64,000 nucleotides of DNA from NCBI RefSeq assembly GCF_004217185.1, contig NZ_SHKL01000001.1:3780001-3844000 (forward strand), in the 5' to 3' direction. This DNA comes from Pseudonocardia sediminis. GTDB lineage: Bacteria > Actinomycetota > Actinomycetes > Mycobacteriales > Pseudonocardiaceae. How positions within the stretch are numbered: position 1 is the stretch's first letter; each line of letters begins with the position of its first letter. Below are positions 7,759 to 15,544 of the stretch, piece after piece. The position numbers and the translations under genes are program-made. The notes beneath the pieces are model-generated. The model was given only the letters and a program-made list of their open reading frames with translations, did not search any database and was not told the origin of the DNA.

Positions 7759-8990
7759 GCAGCACGACCGGTCCGACCACCGTCCTGGAGCCGTTGCCCG
7801 GCGACTTCTACGGCTACCTCGAGCTCCTGGACCCCGAGGAGCAGGAGATCCTCGGCCGGGTCCGCCGCTTCGCCGAGGAGAAGATCGCCCCGGTCGCGGA
7901 CGAGAACTGGGCCTCGACCACGTTCCCGCACGACCTGATCCCGGCGTTCGCCGACCTCGACATCGTCGGCCTGGGCCGCGAGTGGCCCGACCGCCGCTCC
8001 TACTCCAAGCTCCTGACCTCGTTCATCAGCCTGGAGCTGTCCCGGATCGACCCGTCGATGGCCACGTTCTTCGGCGTGCACACCGGCCTGGCGCTGTCCT
8101 CGATCGACCTGTGCGGGTCCGAGGAGCAGAAGGAGCGCTGGCTGCCGGCGATGCGCCGGATGGAGCTGATCGGCGCGTTCGCCCTGTCCGAGCCGCACGG
8201 CGGCTCCGACGTCGCGGGCGGTCTGGAGACCACCGCGCGCCGCGACGGTGACACCTGGGTCCTCAACGGCGCCAAGCGCTGGATCGGCAACGGCACGTTC
8301 GCCGATCTGACGATCGTCTGGGCCCGTGACGTGACCGACGGCGGCGACGGTGCCGTGCTCGGCTTCGTCCTGGAGAAGGACACGCCCGGCTTCACCGCAA
8401 CGAAGATGGAGGGCAAGCTCGCGCTGCGCACCGTGCAGAACGCGGACCTGACCTTCGTCGACGCCCGGGTGCCGGAGGCGAACCGCCTGCAGAACGCGAA
8501 CTCGTTCAAGGACACCAACCGGGTCCTGCGGGTCACCCGCGGAGGCGTCGCCTGGAACGCCGTCGGCGCGATGATGGGCGTCTACGAGCTGGCCCGCGAC
8601 TACGCGCTCGAGCGCGAGCAGTTCGGCGCCCCGATCGCGTCCTACCAGCTGATCCAGGACCACCTGGTCACGATCCTCGGGCACCTGACGTCCTCGCTCG
8701 GGATGGCCGTGCGGGTCGCCCAGCTCCAGGACACCGACCGGTTCACCGACGAGCAGGCCGCCCTGGCCAAGCGCGAGTGCACGATCGCCCTGCGCGACGC
8801 CGCCGCGCGGGCCCGCGAGGTGCTCGGCGGCAACGGGGTGCTGCTGGAGAACAAGGTCACCCGGTTCTTCAACGACGCCGAGGCGCTCTACTCCTACGAG
8901 GGCACCAAGGAGATCAACACCCTGGTCGTGGGCCGGGCCATCACCGGCATCGGCGCGTTCGTCGGGCGCGCCCCCGCCAAGAAGCGCTGA
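7755..8990 (+). CDS. Acyl-CoA dehydrogenase
   Basis: A 411-residue flavoprotein, last gene of the operon, starting ATGA over the preceding stop. Family signatures include LIGAFALSEPHGGSDVAGGLETTARRDG (FAD and substrate binding), WIGNGTFADLTIVWAR, and the C-terminal ARAREVLGGNGVLLENKVTRFFNDAEALYSYEGTKEIN, where the glutamate of the YEGT motif is at the usual site of the glutaryl/isovaleryl-type catalytic base. Such enzymes form an alpha-beta double bond and feed electrons to ETF. YSYEGT resembles glutaryl-CoA dehydrogenase. It is followed by a palindromic terminator. Confidence 0.93.
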   Translation: MSSTTGPTTVLEPLPGDFYGYLELLDPEEQEILGRVRRFAEEKIAPVADENWASTTFPHDLIPAFADLDIVGLGREWPDRRSYSKLLTSFISLELSRIDPSMATFFGVHTGLALSSIDLCGSEEQKERWLPAMRRMELIGAFALSEPHGGSDVAGGLETTARRDGDTWVLNGAKRWIGNGTFADLTIVWARDVTDGGDGAVLGFVLEKDTPGFTATKMEGKLALRTVQNADLTFVDARVPEANRLQNANSFKDTNRVLRVTRGGVAWNAVGAMMGVYELARDYALEREQFGAPIASYQLIQDHLVTILGHLTSSLGMAVRVAQLQDTDRFTDEQAALAKRECTIALRDAAARAREVLGGNGVLLENKVTRFFNDAEALYSYEGTKEINTLVVGRAITGIGAFVGRAPAKKR

Positions 8991-8994
8991 CGCA

Positions 8995-9040
8995 CCCGTG
9001 CGCGGATATCGCTGCCAGGGCAGCGATATCCGCGCACGGG
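8995..9040. terminator. Perfect palindrome, copy 1 of a dispersed intergenic family
   Basis: Two 22-base arms (8995-9016 and 9019-9040) pair perfectly around the dinucleotide AG. Each arm contains CGCGGATATCGCTGCC or its complement. It lies between converging genes (stops at 8990 and 9048) and could act as a two-way transcription terminator, although there is no U-tract. The central 38 bases recur at 35799-35838, with a diverged copy at 50588-50629. Confidence 0.75.
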
Positions 9041-9047
9041 TCCGAGG

Positions 9048-9845
9048 TCACCCCAGCCGGGCGCGGCTCTCCCGCAGCCGCCCGGCGAGACCTGCCTCGC
9101 CCGCGCGGTCCATCGCCTCGGCGTAGGCGTCGAGGAACTCGGTGTGCAGGCCGGTGAGGTGCGCGGTGAGCAGCTCCGTCGCCGACCCGTGATCGCCGAG
9201 GCCGTGCCCGCGCCAGTCCGCGGCGGCGCGGACCAGGGGCAGGTGCGGGCCGTCGTAGTGCGCCACGGCGTCGGCGTTGAGCCCGATCCGGTGCGTGTGC
9301 AGCGTGTAGAGGAACCGCACCGGGAACAGCACCGCCTTGGTGACGGTCCGGGCCCCGCCCGCGACGAGTCCCGCCGGGTCCCGCAACGTGTCCTGGTAGG
9401 CGTCGTCGAACCGCGTCGCGGCGAACTCCGCACCCTCCCGGACCAGGGTCGCCCCGTCCGGCGGGACCGCGCAGGCGGTGACGTCGCGGCCGTGCAGCAG
9501 CCGCCCGGCGTCGATCAGGTCCAGGCGGTCGACGGCGGGGAGCCGTCCGTACGGGCCCGGCCCGTGCCGGACGCCGTCGAGGTCGGCCCAGAACACCGAC
9601 AGGCGCCCGGACAGCGTCCCCGGCTCCCTCTCGCGCACCGCCGCCGTCACGGCCGCGACCTGCTCGGAGGTCCGCGGGCCGACCTCGGTCAGCACCAGGG
9701 CCACGTCCACGTCGCTGACCAGTGGCGCGAAGCCGCCGTGGGCGAGGCTGCCGAGCGCGTACACCGCGGCCAGCCGGTCGCCGAACACCTCCCGCGCCAC
9801 ATCCGTCGTCGCCGTCAGGACCGCGTCCGCGTCATCGAAGGCCAT
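9048..9845 (-). CDS. Nucleotidyltransferase-domain protein (ANT-like)
   Basis: A 265-residue protein whose N-terminal part holds the minimal nucleotidyltransferase signature: ALGSLAHGGFAPLVSDVDVALVL (residues about 30-52), equivalent to the GS...GG...SDxDxxV motif that binds metal and nucleotide. The remaining 200 residues are alpha-helical and not diagnostic. Length and layout are like aminoglycoside adenylyltransferases such as ANT(3''), but the C-terminal region does not show a signature I can assign to a drug-modifying group. It is a single gene convergent with the acyl-CoA dehydrogenase operon. ATG at 9843-9845 was chosen over a much longer upstream frame that has no coding features. Confidence 0.75.
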   Translation of the reverse strand: MAFDDADAVLTATTDVAREVFGDRLAAVYALGSLAHGGFAPLVSDVDVALVLTEVGPRTSEQVAAVTAAVREREPGTLSGRLSVFWADLDGVRHGPGPYGRLPAVDRLDLIDAGRLLHGRDVTACAVPPDGATLVREGAEFAATRFDDAYQDTLRDPAGLVAGGARTVTKAVLFPVRFLYTLHTHRIGLNADAVAHYDGPHLPLVRAAADWRGHGLGDHGSATELLTAHLTGLHTEFLDAYAEAMDRAGEAGLAGRLRESRARLG

Positions 9846-9941
9846 ACCGCCGACGGTCGCACGGCCGCCGCCCACCGACTGCCGCGGCCCGTCACCCGAA
9901 CGGATAGTTGCGTGATCACGGAAGGGGCGGATGATCACCCC

Positions 9942-10286
9942 ATGCTCTACATCGGAGTCGCGGACATCCCCGGCTCGGACGACCACGAGGGGTACGTCGC
10001 CGGCCTGTCCGCCGACGGGTCCTACACCGACATCTGGACCGACGTCCGCCACGGGGGCACCCCGGGCCTCCTCGCCTACGCGCCCGCGTGCGAGTGCGGG
10101 TGGCACGGGCGGTCGCACCCGTCGGACCCCGGCGGCTACCGCGCCGCCGCCCAGGACTGGCTCTCCGAGCACTTCGCCGTGCTCGACCCCGCCCGTCCGG
10201 TGCTGGCCGGCCTCGGACGCCCGTTGTGCCCGGACACGGACTTCCTCATCGCGCCGGATCCGGCCCGCCACCGCACACTCGCCTGA
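9942..10286 (+). CDS. Hypothetical small protein with CxC motif
   Basis: 114 residues, beginning MLYIGVADIPGSDDHEGYV. It contains a run of aromatic and charged residues and the CECGWHGRSH segment, which suggests a metal site, but there is only one such motif. No family was recognised. An in-frame GTG at 9912 would add ten residues; AAGGGG lies 16 bases before the ATG, so the choice between them is uncertain. It is divergent from the nucleotidyltransferase. Confidence 0.6.
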   Translation: MLYIGVADIPGSDDHEGYVAGLSADGSYTDIWTDVRHGGTPGLLAYAPACECGWHGRSHPSDPGGYRAAAQDWLSEHFAVLDPARPVLAGLGRPLCPDTDFLIAPDPARHRTLA

Positions 10287-10394
10287 TCACCCTCCGCGGC
10301 CCGGCTCCCCGCCGCGGGCACACCCCGATCACACGCCGACCGGCCGACAATGCCCCGACCCGGACGTTCCGGTCGAGGTGAGGCGAGGAGCCCC

Positions 10395-10796
10395 ATGACG
10401 CACAGCGCTACCCCCGTCGCCCGCACGTCCCGGGCGGTGACGGTCCTGCGGACGCTGCAGGTGGCCTCCGTGCTCACGGTGCTGAACCTGGCCGTCCAGT
10501 TCGTGACGGCCGGCGAGATGTTCCCCGGCGGCGGGCCGGAGGACATCCACGCGACCGGCGCGATCACCCTGCACGTGTTCACCGGCGTCGTCGCGATCGC
10601 CGCGATCGCCTGGTTCCGCCCGCTCGGCGGGGCCCTGTGGCCCGCGGTCCTGGCGTCGCTGGTGTTCGTCGCCTCGTTCGTGCAGGCCTACTACGGCGCA
10701 CGCGACAGCCTCGGGATCCACATCCCGGGCGCGATGCTGCTGACCGTGGGCGCCGTGTGGATCCTGGCCTGGTCGTTCAGCAGCGCCCGCGACTGA
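10395..10796 (+). CDS. Small integral membrane protein (DUF6220-like)
   Basis: 133 residues with about four hydrophobic segments: VLRTLQVASVLTVLNLAVQFV, the one around ITLHVFTGVVAIAAIAWF, WPAVLASLVFVASFVQAYY and the final IPGAMLLTVGAVWILAWSF. The H in the second segment and GIHIPGAMLL in the last resemble small four-helix membrane proteins of the DUF6220 type, of unknown function. GAGGAG precedes the ATG at 10395. It converges on the dehydrogenase gene with 10 bp between stops. Confidence 0.7.
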   Translation: MTHSATPVARTSRAVTVLRTLQVASVLTVLNLAVQFVTAGEMFPGGGPEDIHATGAITLHVFTGVVAIAAIAWFRPLGGALWPAVLASLVFVASFVQAYYGARDSLGIHIPGAMLLTVGAVWILAWSFSSARD

Positions 10797-10806
10797 GGAC
10801 CGGGGC

Positions 10807-11670
10807 TCACCGGGCCCGGTAGGCCTCCACGACCGCGGCGGCGTCCTGCTCGCCGTGCCCGTCGGACGAGGCCTGACGCAGCTTCTCGATCATCGCGTCC
10901 AGCAGGCCGGTGCCGGTACCGGCCGTCCCGGCCGCCTCCCGGATCAGACCCGCGTCCTTGAGCACACCGTCCAGGGCGAACGACGGCGCGAAGTCCCCGT
11001 CGACCATGCCCGAGCCCTTGAGCTGCGCGTACGGCGAGTCCAGGGCCTGCCCGGAGATGGCGTCGAGGAACAGCTGCGGGTCCAGTCCCAGGTCCCCGGC
11101 CAGTGCCACCGACTGCGCGACGCCGTTGACGACCGTGGCCAGCCACGCGTTGACCACCAGCTTGAGCCGGCTCGCCGAGCCCGGGTCGTCGCCGACCCGC
11201 CGGGTCTGCGAGCCGATCGCCTCGAACACCGGCGCCGCCTGGTCCGCGGCGTCCGGCGGCCCGGACACCAGCACCACCAGCTCGCCCTTCTCGGCCGGCT
11301 GCTTCGTCCCGACGACGGGGGTGTCCAGGAACGCGACCCCGTGCTCGGCGGCCAGGCCCGCCAGCCGGTCGGTCCCGTCGACGCCGACGGTGCTGCACTG
11401 CGCCCACACCGCATCCGGGCCCATCTCGGGCAGCACGGGACCCATGGTGTCGGCGACGGCGTCCGCGTCGAACAGCATGGTCAGCACGACGTCCGCGCCG
11501 CGCACGGCGGCCGCGGCCGAGTCCGCGACGGTCGCACCGTCGTCGGCCAGGGCCTTCGCCTTGTCCGTGCTGCGGTTCCACACCGTCACCTCGAGCCCGG
11601 CGCGCAGCAGGCTGCGCACCATGCCCGATCCCATGATCCCCGTACCCAGCACCGCCACCGTGGGGCTCAT
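10807..11670 (-). CDS. NAD(P)-dependent 3-hydroxyisobutyrate-dehydrogenase-family oxidoreductase
   Basis: A 287-residue beta-hydroxyacid dehydrogenase. VAVLGTGIMGSGMVRSLLRAG is the Rossmann motif with the family's GxGxMGxxM pattern. A lysine in the SRLKLVVNAWL segment is at the catalytic lysine position, and FLDTPVVGTK matches the substrate-binding loop (usually DAPVSGG; GTK is a variant, as in plant glyoxylate reductases and related enzymes). Substrates in the family include 3-hydroxyisobutyrate, tartronate semialdehyde and succinic semialdehyde. ATG 11670 is chosen, with GGGAG upstream. It lies 71 bp downstream of the PucR gene in the same orientation. Confidence 0.85.
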   Translation of the reverse strand: MSPTVAVLGTGIMGSGMVRSLLRAGLEVTVWNRSTDKAKALADDGATVADSAAAAVRGADVVLTMLFDADAVADTMGPVLPEMGPDAVWAQCSTVGVDGTDRLAGLAAEHGVAFLDTPVVGTKQPAEKGELVVLVSGPPDAADQAAPVFEAIGSQTRRVGDDPGSASRLKLVVNAWLATVVNGVAQSVALAGDLGLDPQLFLDAISGQALDSPYAQLKGSGMVDGDFAPSFALDGVLKDAGLIREAAGTAGTGTGLLDAMIEKLRQASSDGHGEQDAAAVVEAYRAR

Positions 11671-11741
11671 GCCCACTCCCGATCTCTCGACGTCCGATCG
11701 ACGCCGGGTTACCCGCGGGCGGACCGGTCCATGCCGTGGTG

Positions 11742-12944
11742 TCACCGACGTCCGGGAGACCGCCCCAGCCGCAGGGCCTGCAACGCGGCGGCGAGCTCGG
11801 CGACGTCGCGGGGCTCGGTGAACGAGCGCCCGGTCAGCTCCTGCAGCCGCCGGAGCCGGTAGCGCACCGTGTTGGCGTGGCAGAACAGCGCCGCGGCGGT
11901 CCGGTCGGCGGAGCCGCCGTGGTCGAACCAGGCCCGGGCGGTGTCGAGCAGCGTCGTCCGGTCCTCGGCCGGCAGATCGAACACCGCACCGAACACGGCG
12001 TCGACGACCCGGCGGGACTCGTCCGGGTCCAGCGCGACCAGCGCGGCCACCGGTCCGGGGTCGAACACCGCGACCTCCGCCCGCCCCGCGGGGAGGCCGG
12101 TCATCGCGATCCGGGCCAGGCGCAGCGCACGAGGTGCGTCACGCAGGGACGGCTGTACGGGGCTGACGCCGGCGCGGCCGCGGATCCCGTGCCCCAGGAC
12201 GGCGACCACGTCGTCGAGCTCGTGGTGGCGCAGCGAGACGACGCCCGTCTGCAGCGGCGCACTGAGCCGCCAGGCCGAGGCGACGCCGCGCTCGGCGAGG
12301 CGCCGCTCGACGTGCGGCAGACCCTCCTCCGCCATCCCGGGCGTCTCGGCGACGACGACCGCGAAGCCGCCCTCGGCGGGCAGGCCGAGCAGCTGGGCCA
12401 CCTCCCAGGGGCCGGCCTCCGGGCCGGGCTCGCCGGTGAACAGCGCCTCGGCCAGCGCCGACCGCCGCTGCTCACGGGCCACGAGCAGGTCCGCCGTCGC
12501 GGCGCGGTAGGCCTCGGTCACCGCGATCGAGTATTCGTCGCTGAGCTGCCAGATCACCCCGGCCGCCGCGACCAGGGTGTCGAGCACGGCCGGGTCCCCC
12601 TCGCGTCGGGCACCGTCGGCGAGCAGCTCCCACAGCGCGATGAACCCGGTGCGGAAGGCCCGGAGGACCTCGGGCAGTGGGACGCCCTGCTCCGCGCGCC
12701 GGCGTCCGGTCTCCCGTGGCGCGGACTCGTCCCCGGCCGTGGACGGGTCGCGGATCGCGGCGACCATGTAGCTGATGTTGTGCTGCACCGAGCGGCGCAG
12801 GTCCGCCCGGGGCACGACGTCGTCGTGCCGGTAGATCTCGATGTCGCGGACGATCGTGTCCACGTGGTCGGAGATCAGCGCCGGGACCCGGTCGGCGACG
12901 GCGTCGACCAGGCGGGCGAGGTCCGCGGCGGCCGGGGCGCTCAC
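11742..12944 (-). CDS. PucR-family transcriptional regulator
   Basis: A 400-residue regulator with an N-terminal four-helix region like RsbT co-antagonist/RsbRD-N domains (about residues 10-160), a degenerate GGDEF-like middle domain (about 165-300), and a C-terminal PucR helix-turn-helix (about 335-392: ARAWFDHGGSADRTAAALFCHANTVRYRLRRLQELTG). The last pattern is diagnostic of PucR/CdaR. Such regulators respond to metabolites such as allantoin or sugar acids. GTG start overlaps the preceding stop by 4 bases, so it is co-translated with the depolymerase-like gene. It may regulate the polyhydroxyalkanoate operon, but no operator was identified. Confidence 0.9.
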   Translation of the reverse strand: MSAPAAADLARLVDAVADRVPALISDHVDTIVRDIEIYRHDDVVPRADLRRSVQHNISYMVAAIRDPSTAGDESAPRETGRRRAEQGVPLPEVLRAFRTGFIALWELLADGARREGDPAVLDTLVAAAGVIWQLSDEYSIAVTEAYRAATADLLVAREQRRSALAEALFTGEPGPEAGPWEVAQLLGLPAEGGFAVVVAETPGMAEEGLPHVERRLAERGVASAWRLSAPLQTGVVSLRHHELDDVVAVLGHGIRGRAGVSPVQPSLRDAPRALRLARIAMTGLPAGRAEVAVFDPGPVAALVALDPDESRRVVDAVFGAVFDLPAEDRTTLLDTARAWFDHGGSADRTAAALFCHANTVRYRLRRLQELTGRSFTEPRDVAELAAALQALRLGRSPGRR

Positions 12945-13813
12945 CCGGTCCCCGTCCCGCCGTTCCCGTTCAGGAACGTCTCGATCACCGGCGCCAGCTC
13001 GGCCGCGTCGGTCAGCAGGGCCAGATGTCCACCGGGGTGCAGGTGCAGCTGCGCCCGCGGCATCAGCCGCGCCATCAGCGTCGCATTGACGGCCGGGATC
13101 AGCGGGTCGTCGTCGCCGGAGATCACCAGCACCGGCCGGCGGATCAGCGGCAGCAGCGGCAGGCTCGTCCAGCCGCTGATCGCGAACAGCTGGTAGAGGT
13201 ACCCGCGCTGCGACGTCGAGCCGGAGCCCTCGGGGTGCAGCGCGGCCACCGTGCCGTGCGGGTCCGTCCGGGCGGTGCCGCCGTAGAGGTCACCGGCCAC
13301 CGACACCGCGAAGCCGGGATCGCGGTGCCGGCGCGGGGTGAGCATCGTGGCCAGTGTCCGGGGCTTCGCCGGCACCATCACCGACCCGGTCGCGGTCGCC
13401 ACGAGCACCAGCTTCCGGGTCAGGCGCGGGTGCTGCAGCGCCATCTGCTGGGCCAGGCCGCCGCCCCAGGAGATCCCCAGGACGTCGGCCCGGTCGTAGC
13501 CGAGACGCCCGACGACCGAGGCGACGGTGGCCGCCAGCGTCGCGTACCGGTAGGGCACCCGCGGCGTCGGCGAGGCGCCGACGCCCGGGGCGTCGAACCG
13601 GATCACCGGGCGGTCCGGGTCCAGCTCGGCCAGCAGCGGGTCGAACAGGACGGAACCGGAACCGATGCCGCTGCACAGCAGCAGCGGCACCCGTCCCCGC
13701 CGGCCGGGACGGTGGGTCACCGAGAGGCGGCGACCGCGCACCGAGAAGATGCGGGTCACCTCGTCCCGGCCGGGCGTCCCGGCCCGGCCCGGCAGCGCGT
13801 TCCGGGCGGTCAC
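12941..13813 (-). CDS. phaZ: Polyhydroxyalkanoate depolymerase-like alpha/beta hydrolase
   Basis: A 290-residue alpha/beta hydrolase. The nucleophile elbow is GISWGGG, the aspartate lies in ISGDDDPLIPAVN, and the histidine in HPGGHLALL. PVIRFDAPGVGASP and the long GDLYGGTARTD segment are typical of the TIGR02240 group of intracellular poly(3-hydroxyalkanoate) depolymerases, which release 3-hydroxyacids from storage granules. The GTG start overlaps the phaC stop by 4 bases and the stop overlaps the PucR start, so it is embedded in the operon. The neighbouring synthase strongly supports the assignment. A lipase of other specificity is possible. Confidence 0.82.
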   Translation of the reverse strand: MTARNALPGRAGTPGRDEVTRIFSVRGRRLSVTHRPGRRGRVPLLLCSGIGSGSVLFDPLLAELDPDRPVIRFDAPGVGASPTPRVPYRYATLAATVASVVGRLGYDRADVLGISWGGGLAQQMALQHPRLTRKLVLVATATGSVMVPAKPRTLATMLTPRRHRDPGFAVSVAGDLYGGTARTDPHGTVAALHPEGSGSTSQRGYLYQLFAISGWTSLPLLPLIRRPVLVISGDDDPLIPAVNATLMARLMPRAQLHLHPGGHLALLTDAAELAPVIETFLNGNGGTGTG

Positions 13814-15510
13814 GAGGCGTGCACGTATCGTCCCGGTGCGGGATCCAGCGGCGGGTCCTCGGCTCCCCCGGCCGCCTGCGGCGCGTCGCGCTCGTCGCCG
13901 GTGCGGGCGTGCAGCCACGCGCTGAGGTCCGGCCACCACGAGCCCTCGGTGGCCTCGGACTCCGCGAGCCACTCCTCGGCCGTCGGCGGGTGCTTGTCCG
14001 CCGTGCGGAACCGCGCCTTCTTGTTGCCCGGCGGGTTGACGATCGAGGCGATGTGTCCGCTGGTGGAGAGCACGAAACGCGACTCCCCGCCGTAGAGCCC
14101 GGTGGTGGCGTAGCAGTTCTGCCACGGGCACAGGTGGTCGGTCTCGCCGGCGGTGATGTAGGAGTCCACGTCGATCGCGCCGAGGTCGATCGGCGAGCCG
14201 AGCATGGTCGCCGCCCCCGGGTCGGCGAGGGCGTTGCGCTGGGCGACGTCGATGAAGTCGGCGTGCAGACCGGCCGTCATCCGGGTGGAGTCGGCGTTCC
14301 AGAACAGCACGTCGAACGGCTTCGGCGAGCGCCCGAGCAGGTAGCTCTCGACCCAGTAGTTCCAGATCAGGTCGTTGGGCCGCAGCCACGCGAACACCTC
14401 GGCCAGCGACCGGCCGTCGAGGTAGCCCTTGGCCTTCGACGCCGCGACGGCGGCCTCGGCGGCGGCCGGGGTGAGCAGCGCACCGGGCAGCCCGGCGTCC
14501 TCCTGGTCGAGCACGGCCACCGACAGCACCGACGCGGCCACGGTGTCGAGCTCGCCGCGGGCCGCGAGGTGCGCGATCACCATGGAGCTCAGGATCCCGC
14601 CCGAGCACAGCGCCATCATCGCGGTCCTCGGGGCGCCGGTGATCCGCCGGGTGGAGGCCATCGCGGCCAGGATCGCCTCGCCGTAGGTGTCGAAGTCCCA
14701 CGCGGCGTGGCGCACGTCCGGGTTGCGCCAGGAGATCGCGAACACCTGGTGGCCCTGGCCGACCAGGTACTCCACCAGGCTGCGGCCGGGCGAGATGTCC
14801 ACGACGTAGTACTTGTTGATCGTCGGCGGGACGATCAGCAGCGGCACCTCGCGGACCGTCTTCGTGGTCGGCGTGTACTGGATCAGCTCGAACACCGGGG
14901 TCCGGGCGACGACCGTGCCCGGGGTGGCGGCGACGGTCTCGCCGACCTCGAACGCGTCGGCCTCCACCATCGTCGGCACCCGGGGTGCGCTGGCCAGGTC
15001 CCGGGTCAGGTTCCGGAGCCCCTGCACGAAGTTCCCGCCGCCGGTGTCCACGACCGCGCGCAGCGCACGCGGGTTGAACAGCGGGTTGTTGCTCGGCGCG
15101 AGCGCGTCGGAGGCGTTGCCGACGGCGGCGCGCACCCGCAGCTCGTCGGTCTCCCCCAGCTCGGCGTCGGCGATCAACGCCTCCGCCGTCCGGGACAGCG
15201 CCAGGTAGGACTGCAGCGCCCGGCGCAGCAGCGGGTTGTCGTTCCAGGCCTCGTCGGAGAAGCGCCGGTCCTTCGTGTCCGGAGCGGCCTGCGACGTGCC
15301 CAGCGCGACCTCGCCGAGCTCGCCGACCAGCCCGCGGACGCGTCCGACGACCGCTCTCGGGTGCTGGGCGAGACCGGCCGCGAACCTCAGCGTGGACGCG
15401 CTCGGCAGGAACCGCTGCAGCGGGCCGCGGACGGCGTCGGTCAGCAGCAGGTCCAGCGGCGCCCCGACCGCGGCGGCGTGGTCGTGGTCGTCGTGGTGGG
15501 TGGTGCTCAT
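13810..15510 (-). CDS. phaC: Polyhydroxyalkanoate synthase
   Basis: A 566-residue polymerase that joins (R)-3-hydroxyacyl-CoA units into polyester at granules. The lipase-like box has the catalytic cysteine (ALCSGG, C302). D458 (AGETDHLCPW) and H486 (STSGHIASIVNPPG) complete the triad. FVQGLRNL, INKYYVVDISPGRSLVEYLVGQG and WRNPD are strongly conserved in the family. Its length and single-chain form indicate class I/II. GGAGGGG precedes the ATG. The gene lies 34 bp downstream of an acyl-CoA ligase and overlaps a depolymerase, so substrates may arrive as activated hydroxyacids. Confidence 0.96.
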   Translation of the reverse strand: MSTTHHDDHDHAAAVGAPLDLLLTDAVRGPLQRFLPSASTLRFAAGLAQHPRAVVGRVRGLVGELGEVALGTSQAAPDTKDRRFSDEAWNDNPLLRRALQSYLALSRTAEALIADAELGETDELRVRAAVGNASDALAPSNNPLFNPRALRAVVDTGGGNFVQGLRNLTRDLASAPRVPTMVEADAFEVGETVAATPGTVVARTPVFELIQYTPTTKTVREVPLLIVPPTINKYYVVDISPGRSLVEYLVGQGHQVFAISWRNPDVRHAAWDFDTYGEAILAAMASTRRITGAPRTAMMALCSGGILSSMVIAHLAARGELDTVAASVLSVAVLDQEDAGLPGALLTPAAAEAAVAASKAKGYLDGRSLAEVFAWLRPNDLIWNYWVESYLLGRSPKPFDVLFWNADSTRMTAGLHADFIDVAQRNALADPGAATMLGSPIDLGAIDVDSYITAGETDHLCPWQNCYATTGLYGGESRFVLSTSGHIASIVNPPGNKKARFRTADKHPPTAEEWLAESEATEGSWWPDLSAWLHARTGDERDAPQAAGGAEDPPLDPAPGRYVHAS

Positions 15511-15544
15511 GTCCCCTCCGCGGGAGAGAGTGCGTCGAGGAGGT

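Noticed and set aside
8995..9040. The palindrome as an attachment site or tRNA end
   Set aside because: No tRNA, integrase or flanking direct repeats were found nearby; hairpin placement after stop codons fits a terminator better.
13814..14701. Long N-terminal extension of the depolymerase-like protein
   Set aside because: It overlaps phaC in another frame and is arginine/glycine-rich shadow sequence; the GTG at 13813 gives the correct operon overlap.
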